NCBI RefSeq assembly: GCF_001718835.1
Contig: NZ_CP013444.1
Coordinates: forward strand, 1,922,001-1,986,000
Length of the DNA stretch: 64,000 bases
DNA from: Burkholderia cepacia
GTDB taxonomy: Bacteria > Pseudomonadota > Gammaproteobacteria > Burkholderiales > Burkholderiaceae
Reading direction: 5' to 3'
The notes beneath the pieces were generated by a model. The model made no database searches and was not told the origin of the DNA. It saw only the letters and a program-made list of their open reading frames with translations. Shown here one piece after another: positions 8,935 to 16,749 of this stretch (positions within the stretch are counted from its first letter, which is position 1; every line of letters starts with the position of its first letter). The translations under genes were made by a program, and so were the position numbers.

Positions 8935-9111
8935 GTCTGTATCCCATACTGTCCGCGCCGCCTGAAACCGCGTGCACGGAATTCGTTTTCGTCATGCGCA
9001 CTCGGGAGCCGGCCCGGTTGCGGCCCACAACCGTTCATTCCGGCCGACTGCCCGCCGCCGAAACCGGGTTTCAATCGTCAGCCCAGCTTTTTTCGGCACG
9101 CCGTCGCAATA

Positions 9112-9127
9112 AGCGATTTACGTGCCA
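9112..9127 (-). promoter_or_regulatory. Sigma-54 (-24/-12) promoter element upstream of berA candidate
   Basis: On the minus strand it reads TGGCACG-TAAA-TCGCT against the RpoN consensus TGGCACG-N4-TTGCW: a perfect -24 half, and a -12 half with the invariant GC and one mismatch. Transcription would start near 9100, giving a leader of about 165 bases before the ATG at 8934. Published work on B. cenocepacia reports that BerB plus RpoN activates berA, which fits this site. Confidence 0.62.
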
Positions 9128-9148
9128 ATTGCCGCCCGCCCTTAATAT

Positions 9149-9169
9149 ATAAATCAACGACGGATTTAT
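9149..9169. promoter_or_regulatory. Inverted repeat, candidate operator
   Basis: Perfect 7-bp arms ATAAATC and GATTTAT, 7 bp apart, 22-42 bp upstream of the minus-strand -24/-12 element. Such a place could hold a repressor or an accessory factor; enhancer sites for sigma-54 activators usually lie about 100 bp upstream. Confidence 0.3.
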
Positions 9170-9326
9170 CATGTGCAAAACCCCGTTTGTGGAGGATGAA
9201 AAGCGTCGCATTTTTGGACACTGCGACATCGAATGGACACCACACCGGATTCGACTGAACATTTCGGCCGCGCGCATATGTGCCGCCGGCGACCATTGCT
9301 CGCACTGTCATTTCAAATACTTACAC

Positions 9327-9342
9327 TGGCATGACGATTGTT
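9327..9342 (+). promoter_or_regulatory. Weaker sigma-54-like element facing the second CRP-family gene
   Basis: TGGCATG-ACGA-TTGTT matches the -24/-12 pattern except for C to T at two places, one of them in the normally invariant -12 GC. It faces the gene starting at 9836, with a leader of nearly 500 bases. It is weaker than the minus-strand element and may be chance. Confidence 0.25.
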
Positions 9343-9835
9343 TCGGCAGTCGTGACGATGGCGCTCGCGGGCCGTACGCAGCCGTGTCTCGCATTCGAAA
9401 CTGTCTCAAAATGAGTCGCCGCGCCCGCCGCGGCCAATGTCAGCCGCCGCACATTTCTTGCCTATCCCCATGATTCGATTGAGAATCGGGAGCGCATGCG
9501 ATCAATTGTCAAATAACATTTAAATCCACCCACTCAATTTCCGCGAAATACGACCCCATCCGGATTGATTCCATAACCTCGGGGCGGATACGAACATCCG
9601 CGGGCATTCGATTTCATCGAGATTAAATTCAGCGGACCCAATAATCGCCACTTCGCTCAAATCTTTAAACTTTGCAAAATGACGCGCGATGCAATTTGCC
9701 GGAATCAGCAGCGTGTTAGCGTTTGCAACGCCATCGGCATTCAAATATCTCCATAACGCCGTGCGACGCGCGTGATGCCTCGATTCGCGACGGCCGCCGC
9801 GCCGACACGCGACCGCAACCGTACGAGGATGCGCC

Positions 9836-10630
9836 GTGATACATCAGGCAAATGAAGCCGCCGCTCCGGCCAGCGGCATGATCGAGCTGTCACCCAGCTT
9901 CGACGCCAACCGGTTCCTTGCCGCGCTCGACCGCGACGATCGCGCCGCGCTGGCGAGCCACCTGCAACTCGTCCACCTGAAATCGGGGCAAGTGCTCTGC
10001 GAGCCCGGCGAAATGCTCGCCGCGGTCTACCTGCCCGTCACGACCGCGATTTCGCTGCAGTACGTGTCGTCCGGCGGCATGACGCTGGAAGTCGCGGAGA
10101 TCGGCAGCGAGAGCGTGGCGTGCGACGACGTGATCGGCGGCAGCGGCACGACGCCGTGCCGCGTCGTCGCCTGCCGCGACGGTTTCGTCTACCGGCTCGA
10201 CCGGCGCGTGTTCGCCGCCGCGTTCGACGCGTCGCCGGTCATTCGCCATCTCGTGTTCGTCTGCGTGCGGCTGCTGATGGCGCAGGTCTCGCAGATCACG
10301 TTCTGCAGCCGTCATCACGTGCTCAAACATCAGTTATGCAGATGGTTCCTGCTCGCGTACGACCGGACCCGCAGCATCGAGATCCAGGTGACGCACAGCA
10401 TGCTCGCGCAGATGCTCGGCGTGCGGCGTGAAACGGTTACCGATGCCGCCGGCGAGATCCAGAAGCTCGGGCTGATCCGCCAGTACCGCAGCTCGATCGT
10501 GCTCGCGGATCTCCCGGGCCTCGACCGGATGGCGTGCGGCTGCCGCGCGATCGTGCGTGACGAGATGAAGCGCATCCTGTCGGCTGACGCGGGCGTGCCC
10601 GCCGCGTCGCGCAGCGGATCGCGCGGGTAA
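9836..10630 (+). CDS. Second CRP/FNR-family transcriptional regulator
   Basis: A 264-residue paralogue of the BerA candidate, with an effector-binding barrel (about 45-135) and a winged helix with TRSIEIQVTHSMLAQMLGVRRETVTDAAGEIQKLGLI. The GTG at 9836 is chosen because GAGG lies 8 bases upstream; the first ATG, at 9878, would remove 14 weakly conserved residues. It is divergent from berA across a 900-bp control region and points toward the carrier-protein operon, whose first gene starts 115 bp after its stop. It may control that operon. Its ligand is unknown. Confidence 0.85.
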   Translation: MIHQANEAAAPASGMIELSPSFDANRFLAALDRDDRAALASHLQLVHLKSGQVLCEPGEMLAAVYLPVTTAISLQYVSSGGMTLEVAEIGSESVACDDVIGGSGTTPCRVVACRDGFVYRLDRRVFAAAFDASPVIRHLVFVCVRLLMAQVSQITFCSRHHVLKHQLCRWFLLAYDRTRSIEIQVTHSMLAQMLGVRRETVTDAAGEIQKLGLIRQYRSSIVLADLPGLDRMACGCRAIVRDEMKRILSADAGVPAASRSGSRG

Positions 10631-10745
10631 CCCGCGATCAAGCGTGTCTATCCGGCATTGCCCCAAGCCGACTGTAGGGTGACGAACAGAACGAGGCGAC
10701 GGCGAATGGTCTACTGAAGCGACACCACGCACGCCGGAGCAGCAC

Positions 10746-10997
10746 GTGAAAAACGAAATCAGGGAAATACTCAAGCAAGTTGCCCACCTCGAAACCGCCG
10801 TCGACACGATCGGCGACGGGGACGACCTCTATGAAGCGGGCCTCTCTTCGCTCGACACGATCCAGCTGATGCTCGCGATCGAGAAGCAATTCAACATCGA
10901 GATTCCCGACGAGATGCTGAACCGCAACCTGTTCCGCAGCATCGACGCGCTCGCGGACACGATCGCCACACTGCAACGCACCGAGCATTCCGCATGA
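10746..10997 (+). CDS. Acyl/aminoacyl carrier protein
   Basis: An 83-residue acidic four-helix carrier protein. The phosphopantetheine serine is Ser35 in GLSSLDTIQLMLAIE, and the preceding DDLYEAGL and following FNIEIPDEML are typical of acyl carrier proteins. It is distinct from housekeeping AcpP by its DTIQLM helix and long C-terminus. Its stop overlaps the next gene's ATG (ATGA). In this operon the likely cargo is an amino acid loaded by the ligase at 12187, as shown for the homologous Bradyrhizobium pairs; the actual amino acid is unknown. Confidence 0.93.
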   Translation: MKNEIREILKQVAHLETAVDTIGDGDDLYEAGLSSLDTIQLMLAIEKQFNIEIPDEMLNRNLFRSIDALADTIATLQRTEHSA

Positions 10998-12190
10998 GCG
11001 CGCTGCTTCCGGACGCCGCCGCCGGCGACGACACGCGCCGGCTCGACGAGGCCGCGCATGCCGTCGCGCAGATCGCCGCGCAGCACGCGGACGCGGTCGA
11101 CCGCGACGCGCGCTGCCCCGTCGAGGCGATCGAGGCGATGCGCGCGCGCCGCCTGCTCGGCGCGATGGTGCCGACCTATCTCGGCGGCGCTGGCGCGTCG
11201 CTGGAGGACATCGCGTCGGCCTGCTCGATTCTCGGCCAGGCCTGCGCGTCGTCGGCCATGGTGTTCGCGATGCACCAGATCCAGGTCGCCTGCATCGTCG
11301 ACCACGCGGTCGACCAGGGCTGGCACAAGCTGTTCCTGCAGCAACTCGTGCGCCACCAGTGGCTGCTCGCCTCGGCGACGTCGGAAAACGGCGTCGGCGG
11401 CAACCTGCGCGCGAGCCAGTGCGCGCTCGAAACCGACGGCGGCGAGTTCCGGCTGCGCAAATGCGCGCCGACGATCTCGTACGGCGACTATGCGGACGGG
11501 ATTCTCGCCACCGCGCGGCGCGACGCGCATGCGCCGCCTTCCGACCAAGTGCTCGTCACGCTGCTGCGCGACGGCTACACGCTCACGCGCCGCGGCGAAT
11601 GGGACACGCTCGGGATGCGCGGCACCTGCAGCAACGGTTTCGAGCTCGACGCGCGCGGCGCGGGCGTGCAATGCCTGCCCGCGCCGTTCTCGCGGATCGC
11701 CGAACAGACGATGGTGCCGGTGTCGCACATCCTGTGGGCCGCGGTCTGGATCGGCGTCGCGCAGGATGCGTTCAACCGCGCGCACCAGTTCTTCCGCGCG
11801 CAGGCACGCCAGACCGACGGCGCACCGTCGCCCGCGTCGCGACGCATCGCCGAATCGCTCGCGCTGATGCAGGCCATGCAGGCCCGCGTCGACAACGTGC
11901 TGCGCCTCCATGCGAAGGCGACCGCGCGCTCGTGGTCGGCCGGGATGGCCTGGGCCGCCGAGATCAACACGCTGAAGACCTACGTGTCGACGACCGCGCT
12001 GGAAGTCGCCCACCAGGCCATGATGATCTGCGGGATGGCCGGCTACAAGCAAGGCACACCGTTCAGCATCGGCCGCCACATCCGCGACCTGCATGCGGCG
12101 CCGCTGATGATCAGCAACGACCGCATTGCCGCCAACACCTCGAACCTGCTGCTCGCGCTGCGTCCTGCGACGCTGGAGAAACAACCTTGA
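10994..12190 (+). CDS. Acyl-CoA dehydrogenase-like flavoprotein
   Basis: A 398-residue protein of the acyl-CoA dehydrogenase fold: a helical N-domain (about 10-115), a middle beta-domain that packs on FAD (WLLASATSENGVGGNLRAS, TYTLTRRGEWDTLGMRGTCSNGFEL) and a helical C-domain (about 240-390). The family's catalytic Glu (YEGT motif) is not seen: the aligned stretch is RDLHAAPLMISNDRIAANTS. It may use another base, or act as a flavin oxygenase, or have another role. Starts and stops overlap on both sides, so it is made with the carrier protein and the ligase. A carrier-bound aminoacyl substrate is inferred. Confidence 0.88.
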   Translation: MSALLPDAAAGDDTRRLDEAAHAVAQIAAQHADAVDRDARCPVEAIEAMRARRLLGAMVPTYLGGAGASLEDIASACSILGQACASSAMVFAMHQIQVACIVDHAVDQGWHKLFLQQLVRHQWLLASATSENGVGGNLRASQCALETDGGEFRLRKCAPTISYGDYADGILATARRDAHAPPSDQVLVTLLRDGYTLTRRGEWDTLGMRGTCSNGFELDARGAGVQCLPAPFSRIAEQTMVPVSHILWAAVWIGVAQDAFNRAHQFFRAQARQTDGAPSPASRRIAESLALMQAMQARVDNVLRLHAKATARSWSAGMAWAAEINTLKTYVSTTALEVAHQAMMICGMAGYKQGTPFSIGRHIRDLHAAPLMISNDRIAANTSNLLLALRPATLEKQP

Positions 12191-13170
12191 ACGATTGCCT
12201 TTCCGCTGCCCCCGCTTCGCCCGTTTCCGCCACACCTGCCGACGCACCGCTCGACCGCGCGGGCGTCAATCCGCTGCGCGACGAACTGATCGACGCGGGC
12301 CTGCTGGTCTCGACCGGCATCCAGGGCCTGTTCGGCCGCAGCGAACGGTTCGAGCGCGTCGTGGAAGCGCTCGACGCGTTCGTCACGCGCATCGGCGCCG
12401 ACCAGCAGGCCGAAGTGCTGCGCTTCCCGCCGGCCATGAGCCGCGTCGAGTTCGAGCGCAGCGAATACATGAAGAGCTTCCCGCAGCTCGCGGGCAGCGT
12501 GCATGCGTTCTGCGGCGACGAGCGCCAGCACCAGCGCGTACTGCAGTGCCTCGATCGCGGCGACGACTGGACGGAAAGCCAGAAGCCGACCTATGTCGTG
12601 ATGACGCCGGCCGCGTGCTACCCCGTCTACCCTGTCGTGGCGCGCGCGGGCGCGCTGCCGGCCGACGGCCGGATCGTCGACGTATTCTCGTACTGCTTCC
12701 GCCACGAGCCGTCGCTCGATCCGACCCGCATGCAGTTGTTCCGGATGCGCGAATACGTGCGGATCGGCACGCCCGAGCAGATCGTCGCGTTCCGCGAGAC
12801 CTGGATCGAACGCGGCACGCGGATGATCGAGGCGCTGCGCCTGCCCAACGCGATCGATCTCGCGAACGACCCGTTCTTCGGGCGCGGCGGCAAGATCGTC
12901 GCGAACAGCCAGCGCGAGCAGAACCTGAAGTTCGAGCTGCTGATCCCGATCGAGCACGACGATCGCCAGACCGCATGCCTGAGCTTCAATTACCACATGG
13001 ACCATTTCGGGCTGCTGTGGAACATCCGCACCGCGACGGACGAGGTCGCGCACACGGGCTGCGTCGGCTTCGGCCTCGAACGGCTCACGCTCGCGCTGTT
13101 CCGCCACCACGGCTTCGACATCGATGCATGGCCGCGTGACGTCCGCGACGTGCTGTGGGGCGCGCGATGA
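12187..13170 (+). CDS. Amino acid:[carrier protein] ligase (class II tRNA-synthetase-like)
   Basis: A 327-residue relative of atypical archaeal-type seryl-tRNA synthetase that lacks a tRNA-binding domain. Such enzymes activate a small amino acid with ATP and attach it to a carrier protein's phosphopantetheine. Motif 2 is FRHEPSLDPTRMQLFRMREY and motif 3 is GFGLERLTLALF. Cys144, Glu189 and Cys292 match the zinc ligands recalled for the Bradyrhizobium glycine ligase (Cys131, Glu176, Cys279) with one constant offset of 13. The start is TTG at 12187, overlapping the previous stop as TTGA with GGAG 9 bases upstream; no ATG fits. Its stop overlaps the next ATG. Amino acid specificity is not readable. 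Confidence 0.9.
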   Translation: MNDCLSAAPASPVSATPADAPLDRAGVNPLRDELIDAGLLVSTGIQGLFGRSERFERVVEALDAFVTRIGADQQAEVLRFPPAMSRVEFERSEYMKSFPQLAGSVHAFCGDERQHQRVLQCLDRGDDWTESQKPTYVVMTPAACYPVYPVVARAGALPADGRIVDVFSYCFRHEPSLDPTRMQLFRMREYVRIGTPEQIVAFRETWIERGTRMIEALRLPNAIDLANDPFFGRGGKIVANSQREQNLKFELLIPIEHDDRQTACLSFNYHMDHFGLLWNIRTATDEVAHTGCVGFGLERLTLALFRHHGFDIDAWPRDVRDVLWGAR

Positions 13171-14198
13171 GATTCGTGTCCCGCGACGGCGAAGACGCGT
13201 CGTTCGAGGATGTGCGCCACCGCGCGCGCCACTACCGGCCGCATCCGCTGCACAGCCAGGAGATGGTCTGGAAGCAGACCAACTGCTACGTCGACATGTG
13301 GCTCGAAGTGCTCCGGTGGTGGGGCTTCAATCCGTACGCGGCGCTGCCGTTTACGATCGCGCTCGATTTCGAGGGCGACCAGTTCACGTTCTTCAAGTTT
13401 CCGCACGACGAACTGGAGCGGCTGTACGGCATCGTCGTGCAGGAGCACTCGATCTACGAACCGCTCGACCGGCACATCGAGACGCAGGTCGCGCGCGGTC
13501 ACCTGATGATCGTCGAAGTCGACGCGTGGTTCCTGCCCGATACGCGCGGCAGCAGCTACCGCACGCAGCACACGAAGACGACGATCGGCATCGATGCGAT
13601 CGACCGCGCGAAACGCCAGATCGGCTACTTCCACAACAGCGGCTATTACGTGGCCGAGGATTTCGACTACGACGGGCTCGTCGGCGGCAGCTCGCCGATG
13701 ACGCTGCCTCCGTATGTCGAATGCGCGAAGCGGAGTTTCACGCCGCTCGGCGAACGCGCACTGTGCGCAGCGTCGCTCGACGCGCTGCAGCGCCACCTGC
13801 GGCGCCTGCCGGTAGTCGACCCGATCGCCGCGTTCCGCCGCCAGCTCCGCCGCGACGCGCGGACGCTCGCCGATTCGCCGCTCGAGCACTTTCATGCGTA
13901 CTCGTTCAACTCCGTGCGGCAGCTCGGCGCGAACTTCGAACTGTTCGGCCATTACGCGCGCTGGCTGCAGGCCAGCGGCTGCGTCGGGCCGTTCGCCGAG
14001 ATCCGCGCCGCGTGCGACCGCATCGCGTCCGAAGCGATGGTGCTGGAATTCCGGCTCGCACGCGCCTGTGCGCGCGGCAAGGAGGAGCGCGGCGACAGCG
14101 CGCTCGATGCGATCGAAGCCGCGTATGGCGACCTGATCGACTGCGCGCGCCGGATCGCCCCGCCGCACGCGCCTTGCGTGATGCCGGTCGCGCGGTGA
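13167..14198 (+). CDS. DUF1839 family protein
   Basis: A 343-residue protein of the DUF1839 family, function unknown. The ATG at 13167 overlaps the ligase stop (ATGA). Conserved-looking stretches are WKQTNCYVDMWLEVLRWWGFNPYA, FEGDQFTFFKFPHDELERLYGI and EVDAWFLPDTRGSSYRTQHTKTTI; the last of these, with Cys/His/Asp residues near the N-terminus, recalls a cysteine-hydrolase or transglutaminase-like layout (NCYVD...H...D). As best recalled, these genes commonly sit next to aminoacyl-carrier-protein ligases. A role in moving the aminoacyl group from the carrier protein onward is inference. Confidence 0.85.
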   Translation: MRFVSRDGEDASFEDVRHRARHYRPHPLHSQEMVWKQTNCYVDMWLEVLRWWGFNPYAALPFTIALDFEGDQFTFFKFPHDELERLYGIVVQEHSIYEPLDRHIETQVARGHLMIVEVDAWFLPDTRGSSYRTQHTKTTIGIDAIDRAKRQIGYFHNSGYYVAEDFDYDGLVGGSSPMTLPPYVECAKRSFTPLGERALCAASLDALQRHLRRLPVVDPIAAFRRQLRRDARTLADSPLEHFHAYSFNSVRQLGANFELFGHYARWLQASGCVGPFAEIRAACDRIASEAMVLEFRLARACARGKEERGDSALDAIEAAYGDLIDCARRIAPPHAPCVMPVAR

Positions 14199-16681
14199 GC
14201 CGCGCAACCGGGACCACCGCGTGGTCGATGCGGGCGACGCCGGCCGGCGCCGCCGTTACCCCGGCGGATCTCGGCACGGCCGGCGACTGGATCGAGGCGC
14301 CGGTGCCCGGCACGGTCGCGCAGGCGCTGGCGCAGGCCGGCCGGCTCGACGCCGCCGGTGCGCTCGACGAGCGCGACCACTGGTACCGGATCGAACTGCG
14401 CGGACACGGGCCGCGCGTGCTGCGCTTTCACGGCCTCGCGACGCTCGCGCAGGCGTGGCTCGACGACACGCCGATCCTTCGCTCCGACAGCATGTTCGTC
14501 GCGCATGACGTGCCCGTGTCGCTCGACGGGTCGCACCGGCTGACGATTTGCTTTCGCGCGCTCGGCCCGCATCTGCGCAACGTGCAAACCGTCCACGCGC
14601 CGCGCCGCGCGCGATGGCGCACCCGGCTCGCCGGTCCGGCCGCGCTGCGCGCCGTGCGGACCTCGCTGCTCGGCTACATGCCCGGCTGGTTTCCGCCTTG
14701 CCCGCCGACCGGCCCGTGGCGGCCCGTGGAGGTGCTCGATCCGGCCGACGGGCCCGTGATCGCACGCTGCGACCTCCATGCAAGCGTCGACGGCGAGACG
14801 GGCCGACTCGAAGCGGAACTCGCGTTCTCGTCGCCGTTGCCGGACTCACTAGCCGCGCGCCTATCGTGCGGCGAACACGCAGCGCCGCTCGAACGCGTCG
14901 GCATGGACCGGTTGCGCGCGACCGTGACGCTGCCGCGCGTGCGCCGCTGGTGGCCGCATACGCACGGCGAGCCGGTGCTGTACGCCATCGCGCTGCATCT
15001 GGACGGCGCGCGGCGCGCGCTCGGCGCGACCGGCTTTCGCACGATCGAGCCCGAGCCGGGTGACGACGGGCTCGGCTTCGGGCTGCGCATCAACGGCGTG
15101 CCCGTGTTCGCGCGCGGCGCGTGCTGGAGCAGTGCCGCGCCGCTCGCGCTGCACGCGGACGACGCGACCTACCGGCGCCTGCTCGAACAGGCGCGCGACG
15201 CCGGCTTCAACATGATCCGCGTCGGCGGCACGATGACCTACGAGGCCGACGCCTTTCACGCGTGGTGCGACCGGCTCGGCCTGCTGGTCTGGCAGGATTT
15301 CATGTTCGCGAACTTCGACTATGCGCTGGCCGACCCTGCGTTCGACGACGTGGTCCGTCAGGAAGCCGAACAGTTCCTGACGCGCCAACGCGCATCCCCG
15401 TCGCTTGCCGTCCTGTGCGGCGGCAGCGAGATCGCGCAGCAGGCCGCGATGTCCGGGCTCGGGCCGAAGCAGCGCTTCCTCGATCTGACCGCCGACCGGC
15501 TGGCCGGCTGCGCGGCCGCACTGCGCCCCGACGTCCCGTACGTGCCCGATTCGCCCGACGGCGGCGTGCTGCCGTTCATGCCGCGCGAACGCGTGTCGCA
15601 CTATTACGGTGTCGGTGCATACCTGCGCCCGCTCGACGACGCCCGCCGCGCGGACGTGCGCTTCGCGAGCGAATGCCTCGCGTTCTCGAACGTGCCATGC
15701 GACGCGACGCTCGCCGAGCTCGGCTGGCCCGGCGTGCACGAGCCGCGCTGGAAAGCCGCCGTGCCGCGCGACCCCGGCACGTCGTGGGATTTCGAGGACA
15801 TTCGCGACCACTATCTGCATGCGCTGTATGCGGTCGATCCCCAACAGCTGCGACGTGAGAGCCCGGCGCGCTACTTCGAACTGTCGCGCGCGGTGGTCGC
15901 CGACCTGATGCGCGAGACGTTTTCCGAATGGCGGCGCACCGGCTCGCGCTGCGCCGGCGCGCTGGTCTGGCAGTTCCAGGACGTGATGCCGGGCGCCGGC
16001 TGGGGGGTCATCGACGCCGCGCACCGGCCGAAATCGGCGTGGCATGCGCTGCGCCAGGTGCTGCAACCCGTACAGGTGCTGCTCGTCGACGAAGGCCTGA
16101 ACGGGCTCGACGTGCATGTCGTCAACGAGCGCCCCGCACCGCTGTCGGCGGCGCTCGAACTGGTCGCGCTGCGCGACGGCCGCACGGCGGTCGCGCGAGC
16201 CGGCGGCGCGATTCGCGTGGCCGCGCATGCGGCGGTTCGCATCACGTCGGCCGACCTGCTCGGCCGCTTCTTCGACTGGACCTACGCGTACCGCTTCGGG
16301 CCCTGCGAACACGACACCGTCGTCGCGACGTTGCGCGGCGAGGACGGCGCGATCCTGTCGCAGGCATTCCATTTCCCGTCCCGCACGCATCCGGCCGTGC
16401 TCGCCCGCCGCGAACTCGGGCTGGAAGCGTGTGTGTCGCGCGAGGACGGCGTCTGGACCGTCGGCATCGCCACCCGCCATCTCGCGCGGCACGTGCAGAT
16501 CGTCGCCCCTGGCTTCATGCCGCGCGACGACTGGTTCCATCTCGCGCCCGGCATGCCTGCGCGCGTCGCGCTCGCACCGTTCGACGCCGAGCATCGTGAG
16601 CACGATGCGGATGCGCCGCCGCGCGTCGAGATCCGCGCGGTCAATTCCGGCCCGACCGTGTGCGCGACACCGGCCGCGTAA
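14195..16681 (+). CDS. Glycoside hydrolase family 2 (beta-mannosidase-like) protein
   Basis: An 828-residue GH2 protein with a jelly-roll domain (about 30-180), a beta-sandwich, a TIM barrel (about 280-600) and C-terminal sandwich domains. Acid/base Glu412 (CGGSEIAQQ) and nucleophile Glu493 (FASECLAF) sit where beta-mannosidases have theirs; the acid/base motif is SE rather than the usual NE. No signal peptide, so it is probably cytoplasmic. The GTG at 14195 overlaps the DUF1839 stop (GTGA); ATG at 14228 is an alternative. Together with the mannose-nucleotide gene manC in the locus, a mannosyl intermediate or EPS repeat unit is a reasonable substrate. Confidence 0.88.
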   Translation: MSRATGTTAWSMRATPAGAAVTPADLGTAGDWIEAPVPGTVAQALAQAGRLDAAGALDERDHWYRIELRGHGPRVLRFHGLATLAQAWLDDTPILRSDSMFVAHDVPVSLDGSHRLTICFRALGPHLRNVQTVHAPRRARWRTRLAGPAALRAVRTSLLGYMPGWFPPCPPTGPWRPVEVLDPADGPVIARCDLHASVDGETGRLEAELAFSSPLPDSLAARLSCGEHAAPLERVGMDRLRATVTLPRVRRWWPHTHGEPVLYAIALHLDGARRALGATGFRTIEPEPGDDGLGFGLRINGVPVFARGACWSSAAPLALHADDATYRRLLEQARDAGFNMIRVGGTMTYEADAFHAWCDRLGLLVWQDFMFANFDYALADPAFDDVVRQEAEQFLTRQRASPSLAVLCGGSEIAQQAAMSGLGPKQRFLDLTADRLAGCAAALRPDVPYVPDSPDGGVLPFMPRERVSHYYGVGAYLRPLDDARRADVRFASECLAFSNVPCDATLAELGWPGVHEPRWKAAVPRDPGTSWDFEDIRDHYLHALYAVDPQQLRRESPARYFELSRAVVADLMRETFSEWRRTGSRCAGALVWQFQDVMPGAGWGVIDAAHRPKSAWHALRQVLQPVQVLLVDEGLNGLDVHVVNERPAPLSAALELVALRDGRTAVARAGGAIRVAAHAAVRITSADLLGRFFDWTYAYRFGPCEHDTVVATLRGEDGAILSQAFHFPSRTHPAVLARRELGLEACVSREDGVWTVGIATRHLARHVQIVAPGFMPRDDWFHLAPGMPARVALAPFDAEHREHDADAPPRVEIRAVNSGPTVCATPAA

Positions 16682-16690
16682 CACGGCGGC

Positions 16691-16704
16691 GACCGGCGCC
16701 GGTC
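16691..16704. repeat. Perfect 14-bp palindrome between convergent genes
   Basis: GACCGGCGCCGGTC lies in the 68-bp gap between the end of the GH2 gene and the end of the sigma-54 regulator gene. It could form the stem of a bidirectional terminator, but no U-tract follows. Confidence 0.3.
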
Positions 16705-16749
16705 CCGACGATCCGGACGAAGGCGTTCGGGCGCGCGCCGGCTCCGCCT

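Larger units (their letters stand above)
8935..9835. other. 900-bp AT-richer regulatory region between two divergent CRP-family genes
   Basis: No gene is well supported here. It is clearly less GC-rich than its surroundings, most of all from 9100 to 9780. It holds two candidate -24/-12 elements (9112-9127 minus, 9327-9342 plus) and an inverted repeat with arms ATAAATC/GATTTAT at 9149-9169. A 74-codon open frame on the minus strand (9520-9744) has mixed codon use and no clear ribosome site. The long leader on the right side could hold an RNA or further operators. Confidence 0.5.

Noticed and set aside
9520..9744. A 74-codon minus-strand frame in the CRP-CRP intergenic region
   Set aside because: Some segments look protein-like, but there is no ribosome site or recognisable family; recorded only as a possibility in the intergenic entry.
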